The notes under the pieces are model-generated. The model saw only the letters and a program-made list of their open reading frames with translations, did no database searches and had not been told where the DNA came from. Made by a program: the position numbers and the translations under genes. From UBA1757 sp045627385 (GTDB lineage Bacteria > Bacteroidota > Bacteroidia > Bacteroidales > UBA1402): a stretch of DNA of 64,000 nt. The DNA lies in contig JAZQNO010000028.1 of assembly GCA_045627385.1 (NCBI GenBank), forward strand, positions 1 through 64,000, in the 5' to 3' direction. Positions 52,939-62,115 of this stretch are shown here, in pieces (position 1 is the first letter of the stretch; every line of letters starts with the position of its first letter).

Positions 52939-54318
52939 ATGGCGGCTTCGAATCCTGACAAAGAATATGTCCGAGAACTGAGCCGGCGCTACGAATCGCA
53001 GCGCCGGAGCGGCCGTTCTGTCTATTTCGATGCCGATGACTTCGATTGCCTGATTGAGTATTATTTCGATTTGAACGAGATGGATAAGTCGCACGACCTC
53101 ATCGAGTCGGCACTCCGTATCCATCCTTCGTCTGAAAATTTGAAACTGAGGCGCGCCGAATGGTTCCTCAATTCGGACAAACCCAAGAAATGTCTGCGCC
53201 TCTTGGACGAACTCGCTGACAACGAGGATGTCCGTTTGGTGCGTTCATCAGCGCTCATCGCCCTCCAACGTTCCGAAGAGGCTTTGGACATACTCCGCCG
53301 GACGGTGGACGAAACCTCCGATTCTGTGGATCTGCTTTGTCTGGACATATCGGACATTCTCCTATTCTACGGCATGTATGCCGAAGCCTTGTCTTTCATC
53401 GACAGGGGAATCGAAGCCAATCCGTCCAATACGGAACTGTATGGCGTGGCGGTGGAATGCACGGACAATCTCAACGATTACGAACGCAGCAAGTCTTACC
53501 TGCGCAGATGGCTCGATTTGGATTCCTTCGATGTGAAAGCCTGGCTGCTCTTGGGCTCCATTTCTTTCGACGCCCGTCAGTATGAAGATACCGTCGAGGC
53601 GTACGAGTATGCGGATGCGCTTCTGTCGAAGCCGCTTCCGACGATGCTGATGCAGTTGGGCGATGCCTATGCCTGGCTCGGCCGTACGCAGGAGGCGCTG
53701 GAAACCTACCGGCGCACGCTGGACCTTCTCGACGATCCTTTGGATCAAAGCACCCTCATGGGCTGCATTGCCCAATGTTACGAAAAACAGAAAGCGTATG
53801 ACGAGGCGCTGCAATGGTATGACAAGGCGCTGGAACTGGACTCGGAAGACGAACAGGTGCTCATCGGAAAGGGTGTCTGCTACATGGATATGACGCTCTA
53901 TGACGAAGCCTTGGAAACATACGAACAGGTGCTGAAAATCAATGAGGAAAATGCAGAAGTCTGGCACTACATAGGCGACTATTTCATCGCGGTCGAACAG
54001 TTCGACAATGCGGTGGCCGCTTACGAAAAAGCTATCGACATGAAGCCCTCCGACCAGTATACGCTGGTGCAGTTGGGTACGCTGTATTTCCAGCGTGGCG
54101 ATTTCCAACGTTCGGTCGATTATTTTCTGAAAGCGGCCGATTCCGGCAAACCCATTCCCCGGATTTATGCATTTCTGGCGGCCGACTATACGCTGATGGG
54201 CAAGGACAACGAGGCCGAATACATGCTGAAGAAAGCCTTGGAACTCAGTCCTGATGCGGCGAATCTGTACAATATGCTCATCACCGACGATGAGGAGGAA
54301 TCTCGGCGCAATGGTTGA
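52939..54318 (+). CDS. Tetratricopeptide repeat protein
   Basis: A 459-residue soluble protein of about ten to twelve TPR units (for example GRTQEALETYRRTLDLLDDP, AYDEALQWYDKALELDSED, DEALETYEQVLKINEENA and FDNAVAAYEKAIDMKPSDQ). No signal peptide or membrane segment is seen, so it should act as a cytoplasmic scaffold. Its partner is not evident. It starts 4 bp after glnS and overlaps aroE by 8 nt. Confidence 0.9.
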   Translation: MAASNPDKEYVRELSRRYESQRRSGRSVYFDADDFDCLIEYYFDLNEMDKSHDLIESALRIHPSSENLKLRRAEWFLNSDKPKKCLRLLDELADNEDVRLVRSSALIALQRSEEALDILRRTVDETSDSVDLLCLDISDILLFYGMYAEALSFIDRGIEANPSNTELYGVAVECTDNLNDYERSKSYLRRWLDLDSFDVKAWLLLGSISFDARQYEDTVEAYEYADALLSKPLPTMLMQLGDAYAWLGRTQEALETYRRTLDLLDDPLDQSTLMGCIAQCYEKQKAYDEALQWYDKALELDSEDEQVLIGKGVCYMDMTLYDEALETYEQVLKINEENAEVWHYIGDYFIAVEQFDNAVAAYEKAIDMKPSDQYTLVQLGTLYFQRGDFQRSVDYFLKAADSGKPIPRIYAFLAADYTLMGKDNEAEYMLKKALELSPDAANLYNMLITDDEEESRRNG

Positions 54319-55072
54319 GTTCGGCATCATCGGCAATCCTCTGGGCCATTCCCGTTCGCAGGAATATTTCAACGCCCGTTTTCAGTCGGAACACATTCCG
54401 GCGGTCTATCGCAATTTCCCTTTGGACAAGTTGGACGGCTTCCGCGATTGGGTGGCGTCGCGCCCAGACCTGCAGGGTCTGAACGTGACATTTCCCTACA
54501 AAGAGCAGGTGATGCCCTTTCTCGACTGGATTTCGCCCGAGGCCGCTGCCATTGGCGCTGTCAATCTCATCCGTATCGAACATGGGGCGGAAGGATTCTT
54601 TCTGAAGGGCTACAATACGGATTGTCTGGGTTTCCGGCAGGATTTCCGCGACTGGATGAGCGCTCTGAAAATCGACATGACGGGCCTGAAGGCCCTGGTA
54701 TTGGGCACGGGCGGCGCATCTAAGGCTGTCCGTACGGCTTTGCAGTCTATGGGCATTCCATTCCGGCTGGTGTCGCGCGACGCCTCCAAAGGCATTCCTT
54801 ACGGATTGCTCGACGCGGAACTGATGCGCGAGTGCCGGCTCATTGTCAACGCCACGCCTCTGGGCATGAGCCCGATGGATGACAAGTGCCCGTCCATTCC
54901 GTATGAATTCGTGTCGTCCCGACATCTGCTGTACGATGTGGTCTACCGGCCTTCGGAGACGCTGTTCATGCAAAAGGGACTGGCGGCTGGCGCCAAGGTG
55001 CGCAACGGCATGGGCATGTGGCAGGCACAGGCACTTGAAAACTGGCAATTGTTCTCTATTTCAAATTTATAA
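54311..55072 (+). CDS. aroE: Shikimate dehydrogenase
   Basis: A 253-residue NADP-dependent enzyme reducing 3-dehydroshikimate to shikimate. The substrate site is GNPLGHSRSQEYFNARF and NVTFPYKEQVMPFLD (catalytic Lys), with NTDCLGF following. The nucleotide loop is VLGTGGASKAV. ATG 54311 overlaps the TPR gene by 8 nt; the longer in-frame N-terminus is unrelated to the family. Confidence 0.95.
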   Translation: MVEFGIIGNPLGHSRSQEYFNARFQSEHIPAVYRNFPLDKLDGFRDWVASRPDLQGLNVTFPYKEQVMPFLDWISPEAAAIGAVNLIRIEHGAEGFFLKGYNTDCLGFRQDFRDWMSALKIDMTGLKALVLGTGGASKAVRTALQSMGIPFRLVSRDASKGIPYGLLDAELMRECRLIVNATPLGMSPMDDKCPSIPYEFVSSRHLLYDVVYRPSETLFMQKGLAAGAKVRNGMGMWQAQALENWQLFSISNL

Positions 55073-55074
55073 AG

Positions 55075-57072
55075 ATGGAAGAAGAAAAACGTCCGGTGGA
55101 ACTTCCGGAAAACGCTTATCGCGAACTGAAAGACGGTGAAACCTACGAACCGGTGATGTCACCCCGCAAGGTGTATCCCGAGGCCAATCTTTGGTCGGTG
55201 GGCTGGGGTGTGCTGATGGCTGTCATTTTTTCGGCTGCGGCTGCCTACTTGGGTCTGAAAGTGGGCCAGGTGTTCGAAGCGGCCATTCCCATCGCCATCA
55301 TCGCGGTCGGGCTTTCCAGTGTGACGAAGCGCAAGAACGCGCTGGGCGAGAATGTGATCATCCAGTCTATCGGCGCCTGCTCGGGCGTGATTGTGGCCGG
55401 TGCCATCTTCACTTTGCCGGCGCTTTATATCCTTCAGGCCAAATATCCCGACATGACGGTCAATTTCATCCAGGTCTTTCTGGCCTCGCTGCTGGGCGGC
55501 ATTCTGGGCATTCTGTTCCTGATACCGTTCCGCAAGTATTTTGTCAGCGACATGCACGGCAAATATCCTTTCCCCGAAGCGACGGCCACCACTCAGGTGC
55601 TGATTTCGGGCGAAAAGGGTGCCGGACAGGCAAAACCGCTCATATTCGCAGGTCTCATCGGCGGCTTGTACGATTTCATCGTGGCCACCTTCGGCCTGTG
55701 GACGGAAAACTTCACTTCGCGGGTATGCGCTTGGGGCTCGGCTCTGGCCACCAAGGCCAAATTGGTGTTCAGCATCAATACGGGTGCTGCCGTCCTGGGT
55801 CTCGGCTATATTGTGGGCTTGAAATATGCGGCCATCATCACCATCGGCTCTGCCGTGGTCTGGTTTGTCATCGTGCCGCTGCTGCCTCTCTTGGGTGACG
55901 GCTTTCTTCAGATGCTGAATCCGGCCGTGACGGATGCGGTCGCTTCGATGGAACCGGAACAGATTTTCTCGAGTTATGCCCGCCATATCGGTATCGGCGG
56001 CATCGCCATGGCCGGCATTCTGGGCATTCTCAAGTCTTGGCCTGTCATCAAGAGCGCGGTCAGTCTGGCCGGACGCGAACTCAAAGGCGGCCAGGCCACC
56101 GGCGAGAGCCGTGCCGAAGTGCTGCGCACCCGTCGTGACTTGTCCATGAAGATTGTCATCATCGGTGTCGTCGTCGCTCTGGCGGCCGTGTTTGCCTTCT
56201 TCTTTTTCGGTGTGATGAATTTCAATCTGCTCCACGCTGTGGTGGGCATTCTGGTGGTAGGTGTCATCGCCTTCCTTTTCACGACGGTCGCTGCCAACGC
56301 CATCGCCATTGTGGGCACCAATCCGGTTTCGGGTATGACGCTGATGACGTTGATTCTGGCATCGGTCATCATGGTGGCTGTGGGCCTGAAGGGCGCCACG
56401 GGTATCGTGTCGGCGCTGATCATGGGCGGTGTGGTCTGCACGGCGCTTTCCATGGCCGGCGGCTTTGTGACCGACCTCAAAATCGGCTATTGGTTGGGCT
56501 CTACTCCCAAGGTGCAGGAAACCTGGAAATTCCTGGGCACGCTGGTATCGGCCTTTACCGTGGGCGGTGTGCTGATCATTCTCAACAAGACATACGGATT
56601 TGTCGGTGAAAATGCCTTGGTGGCTCCGCAAGCCAATGCCATGGCGGCTGTCATCGATCCGCTGATGTCGGGCACGGGTGCTCCCTGGTGGCTCTACGCC
56701 TTCGGCGCGCTGCTGGCACTGGTCCTGAATTTCTGCCACATTCCGGCTCTGGCCTTCTCGCTGGGCATGTTCATCCCGTTCCAGCTCAATATTCCTCTTG
56801 TCGTCGGCGGTTTCATCAACTGGTTCGTCGGCAGCCGTTCGAAAGACGCTCGCCTCAATACGGAACGCAAGGAAAAAGGCACGCTGCTTGCCAGCGGATT
56901 CATCGCCGGCGGTGCACTTATGGGCGTTGTCAGCGCGGCTCTGCGCTTTGGCGGTCTGGATCTGATGATGGGAGAGTGGAGCAGCTCCACAGGTGCCGAA
57001 GTGCTTTCCATAGTGATGTATGCGGTGCTGATCGCCTGGTTCATCCGCAGCGTGCTGAAAAAGGAAAAATAA
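55075..57072 (+). CDS. OPT-family oligopeptide/siderophore transporter
   Basis: A 665-residue inner-membrane protein with about 14-16 helices. The N-terminal region (WSVGWGVLMAVIFSAAAAYLGLKVGQVFEAAIP) and KYPFPEATATTQVLISGEKG are typical of the prokaryotic OPT family, which imports oligopeptides or metal chelates with protons. It starts 2 bp after aroE. A nutritional link to aroE or glnS is not obvious; co-transcription may be incidental. Confidence 0.92.
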   Translation: MEEEKRPVELPENAYRELKDGETYEPVMSPRKVYPEANLWSVGWGVLMAVIFSAAAAYLGLKVGQVFEAAIPIAIIAVGLSSVTKRKNALGENVIIQSIGACSGVIVAGAIFTLPALYILQAKYPDMTVNFIQVFLASLLGGILGILFLIPFRKYFVSDMHGKYPFPEATATTQVLISGEKGAGQAKPLIFAGLIGGLYDFIVATFGLWTENFTSRVCAWGSALATKAKLVFSINTGAAVLGLGYIVGLKYAAIITIGSAVVWFVIVPLLPLLGDGFLQMLNPAVTDAVASMEPEQIFSSYARHIGIGGIAMAGILGILKSWPVIKSAVSLAGRELKGGQATGESRAEVLRTRRDLSMKIVIIGVVVALAAVFAFFFFGVMNFNLLHAVVGILVVGVIAFLFTTVAANAIAIVGTNPVSGMTLMTLILASVIMVAVGLKGATGIVSALIMGGVVCTALSMAGGFVTDLKIGYWLGSTPKVQETWKFLGTLVSAFTVGGVLIILNKTYGFVGENALVAPQANAMAAVIDPLMSGTGAPWWLYAFGALLALVLNFCHIPALAFSLGMFIPFQLNIPLVVGGFINWFVGSRSKDARLNTERKEKGTLLASGFIAGGALMGVVSAALRFGGLDLMMGEWSSSTGAEVLSIVMYAVLIAWFIRSVLKKEK

Positions 57073-57087
57073 TTTTTCCGCATCCGG

Positions 57088-57118
57088 TTGTTTTTGTCAA
57101 AATAAAAGTCTTAATTTG
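57088..57118 (+). promoter_or_regulatory. gdhA promoter (TTG-N20-TTAATTTG)
   Basis: TTG at 57088-57090, a 20-bp spacer and TTAATTTG at 57111-57118. A near-palindromic hairpin (57119-57126 with 57131-57138) overlaps the predicted start of transcription. Confidence 0.55.
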
Positions 57119-57169
57119 ATGTGCATTTTTATGCGCATTGTATTCTGTATCGTTTAATTGTCAGAAACT

Positions 57170-58507
57170 ATGGATATTGAAAAATTTATGGCCGCTTTGG
57201 AAGCAAAGCATCCGGGCGAAAAAGAGTATCTTCAGGCTGTTCGGGAAGTCTTGCTGACTGTGGAACCCGTTTACAACCGTCATCCTGAATTTGAACGAGC
57301 CAAAATTATGGAGCGTCTGGTCGAACCGGACCGGGTGTTTACCTTCAAGGTGCCCTGGTACGACGACAAGGGCGAAATACAGGTCAATACCGGCTATCGG
57401 GTGCAGTTTAACAATGCCATCGGTCCCTACAAGGGCGGGCTGCGTTTCCATGCATCGGTCAATCTGTCGATTCTGAAGTTTCTGGGTTTTGAACAGACGT
57501 TCAAAAACGCGCTGACCACGCTTCCGATGGGTGGCGGCAAAGGCGGCTCCGATTTTTCTCCCAGAGGCAAATCGTCGGCCGAAATCGAACGTTTCTGTCA
57601 CAATTTCATGCTGGAACTTTGGCGCAATATCGGTCCGGACACGGATGTGCCTGCCGGCGACATCGGTGTAGGTGGCCGTGAAATAGGTTATCTGTTCGGT
57701 ATGTACAAGAAGTTGGCACGCGAAAATACGGGCGTGCTGACGGGAAAGGGACTGACCTATGGCGGTTCTCTGGTGCGTCCGGAAGCGACCGGTTTCGGCG
57801 CCTTGTACTTTGTAAATCAGATGTTGGAGACGGCCGGCATTGAACTGGCTGGAAAGACGGTGGCTGTCAGTGGATTTGGCAATGTGGCCTGGGGTGCCGC
57901 TACCAAAGCGACCGAACTGGGCGCCAAGGTGGTCACGCTGTCTGGCCCCGACGGCTATGTCTATGTGCCTCAAGGACTGAACAAGGAAATGATTGACTAT
58001 ATGCTGGAACTGCGCGCTTCCAATCAAGATGTCATCGAGCCTTTCGCTGGCGAATTCGGTGTCGAGTTTGTGCCCGCTCGCAAGCCTTGGGAACGCAAGG
58101 TGGATATCGCGTTGCCTTGTGCCACTCAGAACGAACTTTCCGGAGATGATGCCCGTATGTTGGTGGACAATGGCGTCCTTTGTGTGGGTGAAGTCTCCAA
58201 CATGGGCTGCACGCCGGAGGCTATCGATACTTTCATCGCCGCCCGTGTCATCTACGGCCCCGGCAAGGCAGTCAATGCCGGAGGCGTCTCGGTTTCGGGT
58301 CTGGAAATGACTCAGAATGCCGAGCATCTGGCTTGGACGGCTGCGGAAGTCGATGCCCGTCTTCATCAGATTATGTCGAGCATCCATTCGCAGTGTGTGC
58401 GCTATGGCAAGGAGGCCGACGGCTACATCAACTATATGAAGGGAGCCAACATCGCCGGCTTCATGAAAGTGGCGCAGGCTATGCTGGACGAGGGTTATCT
58501 GGGATAG
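57170..58507 (+). CDS. gdhA: NADP-type glutamate dehydrogenase
   Basis: A 445-residue hexameric-type enzyme aminating 2-oxoglutarate. The substrate-binding and catalytic lysines are in GPYKGGLRFH and LPMGGGKGGSDFSPRGKS. The nucleotide loop is VSGFGNVAWGAATKA, and length and sequence match the roughly 445-residue NADPH-dependent bacterial class. ATG 57170 is chosen; a TTG four codons upstream is possible. It is monocistronic, with a bidirectional hairpin after it. With the glutamine synthetase at 7.9 kb it covers ammonia assimilation. Confidence 0.95.
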   Translation: MDIEKFMAALEAKHPGEKEYLQAVREVLLTVEPVYNRHPEFERAKIMERLVEPDRVFTFKVPWYDDKGEIQVNTGYRVQFNNAIGPYKGGLRFHASVNLSILKFLGFEQTFKNALTTLPMGGGKGGSDFSPRGKSSAEIERFCHNFMLELWRNIGPDTDVPAGDIGVGGREIGYLFGMYKKLARENTGVLTGKGLTYGGSLVRPEATGFGALYFVNQMLETAGIELAGKTVAVSGFGNVAWGAATKATELGAKVVTLSGPDGYVYVPQGLNKEMIDYMLELRASNQDVIEPFAGEFGVEFVPARKPWERKVDIALPCATQNELSGDDARMLVDNGVLCVGEVSNMGCTPEAIDTFIAARVIYGPGKAVNAGGVSVSGLEMTQNAEHLAWTAAEVDARLHQIMSSIHSQCVRYGKEADGYINYMKGANIAGFMKVAQAMLDEGYLG

Positions 58508-58537
58508 TGCCTCTGAGGGACAGTCAGTGAAAACGAA

Positions 58538-58571
58538 ACAACCCCGAAAACCGACCGGTTTTCGGGGTTGT
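58538..58571. terminator. Bidirectional hairpin between gdhA and valS
   Basis: A perfect 16-bp inverted repeat (58538-58553, 58556-58571). On the minus strand it is followed by TTTCGTTTTC, fitting the valS terminator; on the plus strand the downstream CTATTCTG is weaker. Confidence 0.75.
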
Positions 58572-58593
58572 CTATTCTGTGACCTGAACGATG

Positions 58594-61263
58594 TCAGGCG
58601 TTCAGGCTTTCTTCGATGGCCTTGATCTTGGATTCGGCATCGGCCAGTTTCTTGCGCTCGAGTTCGACCACCTGAGCGGGAGCACGGCTGACGAAATTCT
58701 CGTTCGAAAGTTTCTTGAGCACGCCTTCGCGGAAACCGCGGAGATGGGCCAGTTCGGCTTCCATCTTCTTTTTCTCTTCGTCGTTGTCGACCAGATCGCC
58801 TACGGGAACGGCAAATTCGGTCTTGTCCACACGGAAGCCGGCGGCTTTGGCGTTCTTGGTTTCGACAAGGCTGATGCCTGACAGGTTGGCCATTTTTTCC
58901 AGCACGCAGTCGTAGGCGGAATCGTAGTCGCCGATGACCTCCAACTGGAGGGCTATCTTGTTGGCGATGTTCTTTTCCAGTCGGATGGTGCGGATGCCGG
59001 CGATGATGTTCTTGACCGTTTCGAACTTGTCGATGACAGTCTGGTCGAAAGCCTGCACTTTGGGCTGCTGTCTGACCATGATGCTTTCGCCTTCGGCTCT
59101 GGTTTCGATGGCTTGCCACAGTTCTTCCGTGATGAAAGGCATGAAAGGATGCAGCAGCAGGCAGAGCTGTTCGAAGAAGGAGAGGGTGGCGTCCATCGTG
59201 GCCTTGTCGACAGGCTGCTGATAGGCGGGTTTGACGAGTTCGAGATACCAGGCGGAGAATTCGTCCCAGAACAGTTTGTAGACGCACATCAGCGCTTCCG
59301 ACAGACGGTATTTGCTGAAGAGGTCGTCCATTTCGGCGACGGATTTCTTGAGCTGGGCGTCGAACCATTCCACGGCGATGCGGGAAGATTCGCTCTGGGC
59401 GAGGTTTTCATCGACCGTCCAACCCTTGATGAGTCGGAAGGCGTTCCAGATCTTGTTGTTGAAGTTGCGGCCCTGCTCGCAGAGAGAGTCGTCGAAAAGG
59501 ATGTCGTTGCCGGCAGGAGCCGAAAGCATCATGCCCATACGCACGCCGTCGGCGCCGAAGCGGTCGATGAGTTCCAGCGGATCGGGACTGTTGCCGAGCG
59601 ACTTGCTCATCTTGCGGCCCAGTTTGTCGCGCACGATACCCGTGAAATAGACATTGCGGAAAGGCATGTCGCCGCGGTACTCGTAACCGGCCATGATCAT
59701 ACGGGCTACCCAGAAGAAAATGATGTCCGGGCCGGTGATCAGGTCGCTGGTGGGATAGTAATAGTTGATTTCCTCGTTGTCGGCATCGCTCAGACCGTTG
59801 AACAGGCTGATGGGCCAGAGCCAGCTGCTGAACCAAGTGTCGAGCACGTCTTCATCCTGACGCAGGTCTCCGGCCTTCAGCGCGGGCTTGCCCTGACGCT
59901 GTGCATTGGCCAGTTCGAGCGCTTCTTCGGCCGTTTCCGCCACCACGTATCCGCCTTCGGGCAGATAGTAGGCGGGAATGCGGTGACCCCACCAGAGCTG
60001 GCGGCTGATGCACCAGTCCTTGATGTTTTCGAGCCAGGCGCGGTAGGTGTTCTTGTACTTCGGAGGATAGAATTTCAGTTCGTCGTTCATGACGGGAGGC
60101 AGGGCGATGTCGGCGAAATGCTGCATCTTCAGGAACCACTGCATCGAGAGTTTGGGCTCGATGACGGCATCGGTGCGCTCGCTGTGGCCCACCTTGTTGA
60201 CATAGTCCTCTTCCTTTTCCAGAAGACCGGCCTGCTTGAGGTCGATGTCAATCTGCTTGCGCACGTCGAAGCGGTCCATGCCGACGTAAAGTCCGGCAGC
60301 TTCCGACAGGGTGCCGTTGTCGTTGAAGATGTCGATGGAAGGCAAGTGGTATTTTTCGCCCAGCATATAGTCGTTGACATCGTGCGCGGGAGTCACTTTC
60401 AGACATCCGGTACCGAATTCGATGTCCACATATTCGTCTTCGATGACTGGAATGGCGCGTTCCACCAGCGGTACGACCACCTTATGACCGCTGAGCCAGC
60501 GGTTCTTGGCATCCTTGGGGTTGATACACATGGCCGTGTCGCCCATGATGGTCTCCGGACGGGTGGTGGCGACAACCGCATAGTAGCCTTTCTCGTCGCG
60601 GTGGAGCACTTCGCCTTCCTGTCCGGTCGGTCTGACATTCTCCTGGTCGGCCACGTAATATTTCAGATAATAAAGCTTGTTGTGCTCTTCTTTGTAGATG
60701 ACTTCTTCATCGCTGAGGGCCGTCTGGCGTTCGGGGTCCCAGTTGACCATGCGCACGCCTCGGTAGATTAGTCCTTTGTTGTAGAGGTCCACGAACACTT
60801 TGATGACACTCTTCGAACGCTCTTCGTCCATAGTGAAGGCCGTGCGGTCCCAGTCACAACTGGCACCCAGACGGCGCAACTGCTTGAGAATGATGCCGCC
60901 GTGCTCTTCTTTCCATGCCCAGGCGTGCTCGAGAAACTGTTCTCGGGTGAGGTCGCTCTTGCTGATGCCCTGTTCGGCCAGTTTCTTGACGACCTTGGCT
61001 TCGGTGGCGATGGAGGCGTGGTCGGTGCCGGGCACCCAGAGGGCGTTCTTCCCCTGCATGCGGGCGCGGCGCACGAGAATGTCCTGAATGGTATTGTTGA
61101 GCATGTGGCCCATGTGGAGGACACCGGTCACATTTGGCGGCGGAATGACGATGGTGTAGGCTTCACGGCCGTCGGGTTCGCTGTGAAACAACTTGTGGTC
61201 GGTCCAATACTGGTACCATTTGCCTTCAACTTCGGCTGGATTGTACTTGGTAGGGAGTTCCAT
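58594..61263 (-). CDS. valS: Valyl-tRNA synthetase
   Basis: An 889-residue class I synthetase. The HIGH motif is in PPPNVTGVLHMGHMLNNTIQD, the KMSKS motif in LGRKMSKSLGNSPDP. The CP1 editing domain lies between (TTRPETIMGDTAM). The anticodon-binding domain and a C-terminal coiled coil (KKKMEAELAHLRGFREGVLKKL) follow. ATG 61263 (MELPTKYNPAEVEGKW) is the family start, and the longer N-terminus would begin upstream of the transcription start. Confidence 0.97.
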   Translation of the reverse strand: MELPTKYNPAEVEGKWYQYWTDHKLFHSEPDGREAYTIVIPPPNVTGVLHMGHMLNNTIQDILVRRARMQGKNALWVPGTDHASIATEAKVVKKLAEQGISKSDLTREQFLEHAWAWKEEHGGIILKQLRRLGASCDWDRTAFTMDEERSKSVIKVFVDLYNKGLIYRGVRMVNWDPERQTALSDEEVIYKEEHNKLYYLKYYVADQENVRPTGQEGEVLHRDEKGYYAVVATTRPETIMGDTAMCINPKDAKNRWLSGHKVVVPLVERAIPVIEDEYVDIEFGTGCLKVTPAHDVNDYMLGEKYHLPSIDIFNDNGTLSEAAGLYVGMDRFDVRKQIDIDLKQAGLLEKEEDYVNKVGHSERTDAVIEPKLSMQWFLKMQHFADIALPPVMNDELKFYPPKYKNTYRAWLENIKDWCISRQLWWGHRIPAYYLPEGGYVVAETAEEALELANAQRQGKPALKAGDLRQDEDVLDTWFSSWLWPISLFNGLSDADNEEINYYYPTSDLITGPDIIFFWVARMIMAGYEYRGDMPFRNVYFTGIVRDKLGRKMSKSLGNSPDPLELIDRFGADGVRMGMMLSAPAGNDILFDDSLCEQGRNFNNKIWNAFRLIKGWTVDENLAQSESSRIAVEWFDAQLKKSVAEMDDLFSKYRLSEALMCVYKLFWDEFSAWYLELVKPAYQQPVDKATMDATLSFFEQLCLLLHPFMPFITEELWQAIETRAEGESIMVRQQPKVQAFDQTVIDKFETVKNIIAGIRTIRLEKNIANKIALQLEVIGDYDSAYDCVLEKMANLSGISLVETKNAKAAGFRVDKTEFAVPVGDLVDNDEEKKKMEAELAHLRGFREGVLKKLSNENFVSRAPAQVVELERKKLADAESKIKAIEESLNA

Positions 61264-61315
61264 AGGGCGGTATGTCAATGTTGATTGTCTTTGCAGAGGC
61301 TTTTTAATCAAGCCG

Positions 61316-61346
61316 CAAAGGTAATCTTTTGAATGCTCAAAAGCAA
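61316..61346 (-). promoter_or_regulatory. valS promoter (TTG-N20-TACCTTTG)
   Basis: On the minus strand TTG (61344-61346) and TACCTTTG (61316-61323) are 20 bp apart. Transcription should start near 61309, which supports ATG 61263. Confidence 0.65.
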
Positions 61347-61373
61347 CCCTGCCCGTGGCAAATGATCAGAGAC

Positions 61374-61979
61374 TTACTGAATGGCTCCGTGACCCAGCAC
61401 GGCGATGTTGGAGGTGAACATGCCGACGGCGATGGCTAAAAGCATCACGCCGAAGAATTTTCGGATCATGTACATGAACTGGTCGCCCAGCTTTTTCTGT
61501 ATCTTGTCGGTCAGAATGAGCACGAGGAACACCCATATCATATTGAGTGTCAGCCCGGTGAGGATGTTGATGTCGGCATAGTCGGCTTTCAGGGCGATGA
61601 TGGACGTCAGTGAGCCTGCGCCGGCCAGCATGGGAAAGACGATGGGAATGAAGGTGGCCTCGGAACTGGGACCGTTGTAGTGGAAGATTTCAATGTCCAG
61701 CAGCATTTCCAGAGACATCAGCATGAGGATGATGGAGCCGGCCACGGCGAACGAGTTGATGTTGATGCTGAAGAAGGTGAGCACGGCATCGCCGCCGAAG
61801 AAGAAGGTCAGCAGCAGCAAAAAGGTGCACAAGGTGGCTTTGAGCGGACTCACGGTTTTGCCTTTTTTTCTGAGATCCAAGATGATAGGTGCGGCACCGA
61901 CGGCATCGATGATGGCCAGAAGAATGAGGAATGCGCTCAGCGATTCTCTGAGGTTGAATTGGGAGAATATCTGTGTCAT
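61374..61979 (-). CDS. MarC/UPF0056-family membrane protein
   Basis: A 201-residue inner-membrane protein with six helices. The N-terminal FLILLAIIDAVGAAPIILDL and the repeated half with FPMLAGAGSLTSIIALKADY match the MarC (YhgN/SnatA) family. Some members move small amino acids; most have no known function. It has its own consensus promoter and is divergent from mazG. Confidence 0.88.
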   Translation of the reverse strand: MTQIFSQFNLRESLSAFLILLAIIDAVGAAPIILDLRKKGKTVSPLKATLCTFLLLLTFFFGGDAVLTFFSININSFAVAGSIILMLMSLEMLLDIEIFHYNGPSSEATFIPIVFPMLAGAGSLTSIIALKADYADINILTGLTLNMIWVFLVLILTDKIQKKLGDQFMYMIRKFFGVMLLAIAVGMFTSNIAVLGHGAIQ

Positions 61980-62015
61980 ACAGGCGGTTTGTCAAATGGT
62001 TTTCGAAATTCGCCG

Positions 62016-62047
62016 CAAAATTAATGATTGTATAAATATCGGTCAAA
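62016..62047 (-). promoter_or_regulatory. marC-family gene promoter (TTTG-N20-TAATTTTG)
   Basis: On the minus strand TTTG (62044-62047) and TAATTTTG (62016-62023) are exactly 20 bp apart. Confidence 0.7.
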
Positions 62048-62088
62048 TATACACGAGAAAAAATGAATCGGAAATGAGGAAAAAATGG

Positions 62089-62096
62089 TAATTTTG
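62089..62096 (+). promoter_or_regulatory. -7 box of the mazG promoter
   Basis: TAATTTTG matches consensus and ends 19 bp before the mazG ATG. The -33 region is unclear. Confidence 0.45.
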
Positions 62097-62115
62097 CGGA
62101 AAGCGTTCACACGGA

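Noticed and set aside
50502..52961. 819-codon open frame on the minus strand opposite GH35 and glnS
   Set aside because: It is antisense to glnS with clear synthetase motifs, has no recognisable domain, and follows the third-position GC bias of the real genes.
55159..56739. 526-codon minus-strand frame opposite the OPT transporter
   Set aside because: Rich in His, Gln, Asp and Arg, as expected from the antisense of a hydrophobic membrane gene; no start signal or family match.
57161..59368. 735-codon open frame on the minus strand opposite gdhA and running into valS
   Set aside because: It covers two well-supported genes in other frames and its translation is low-complexity with no motif.
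59113..60771. 552-codon plus-strand frame opposite valS
   Set aside because: Shadow of a conserved synthetase; composition of a reverse-complement frame.
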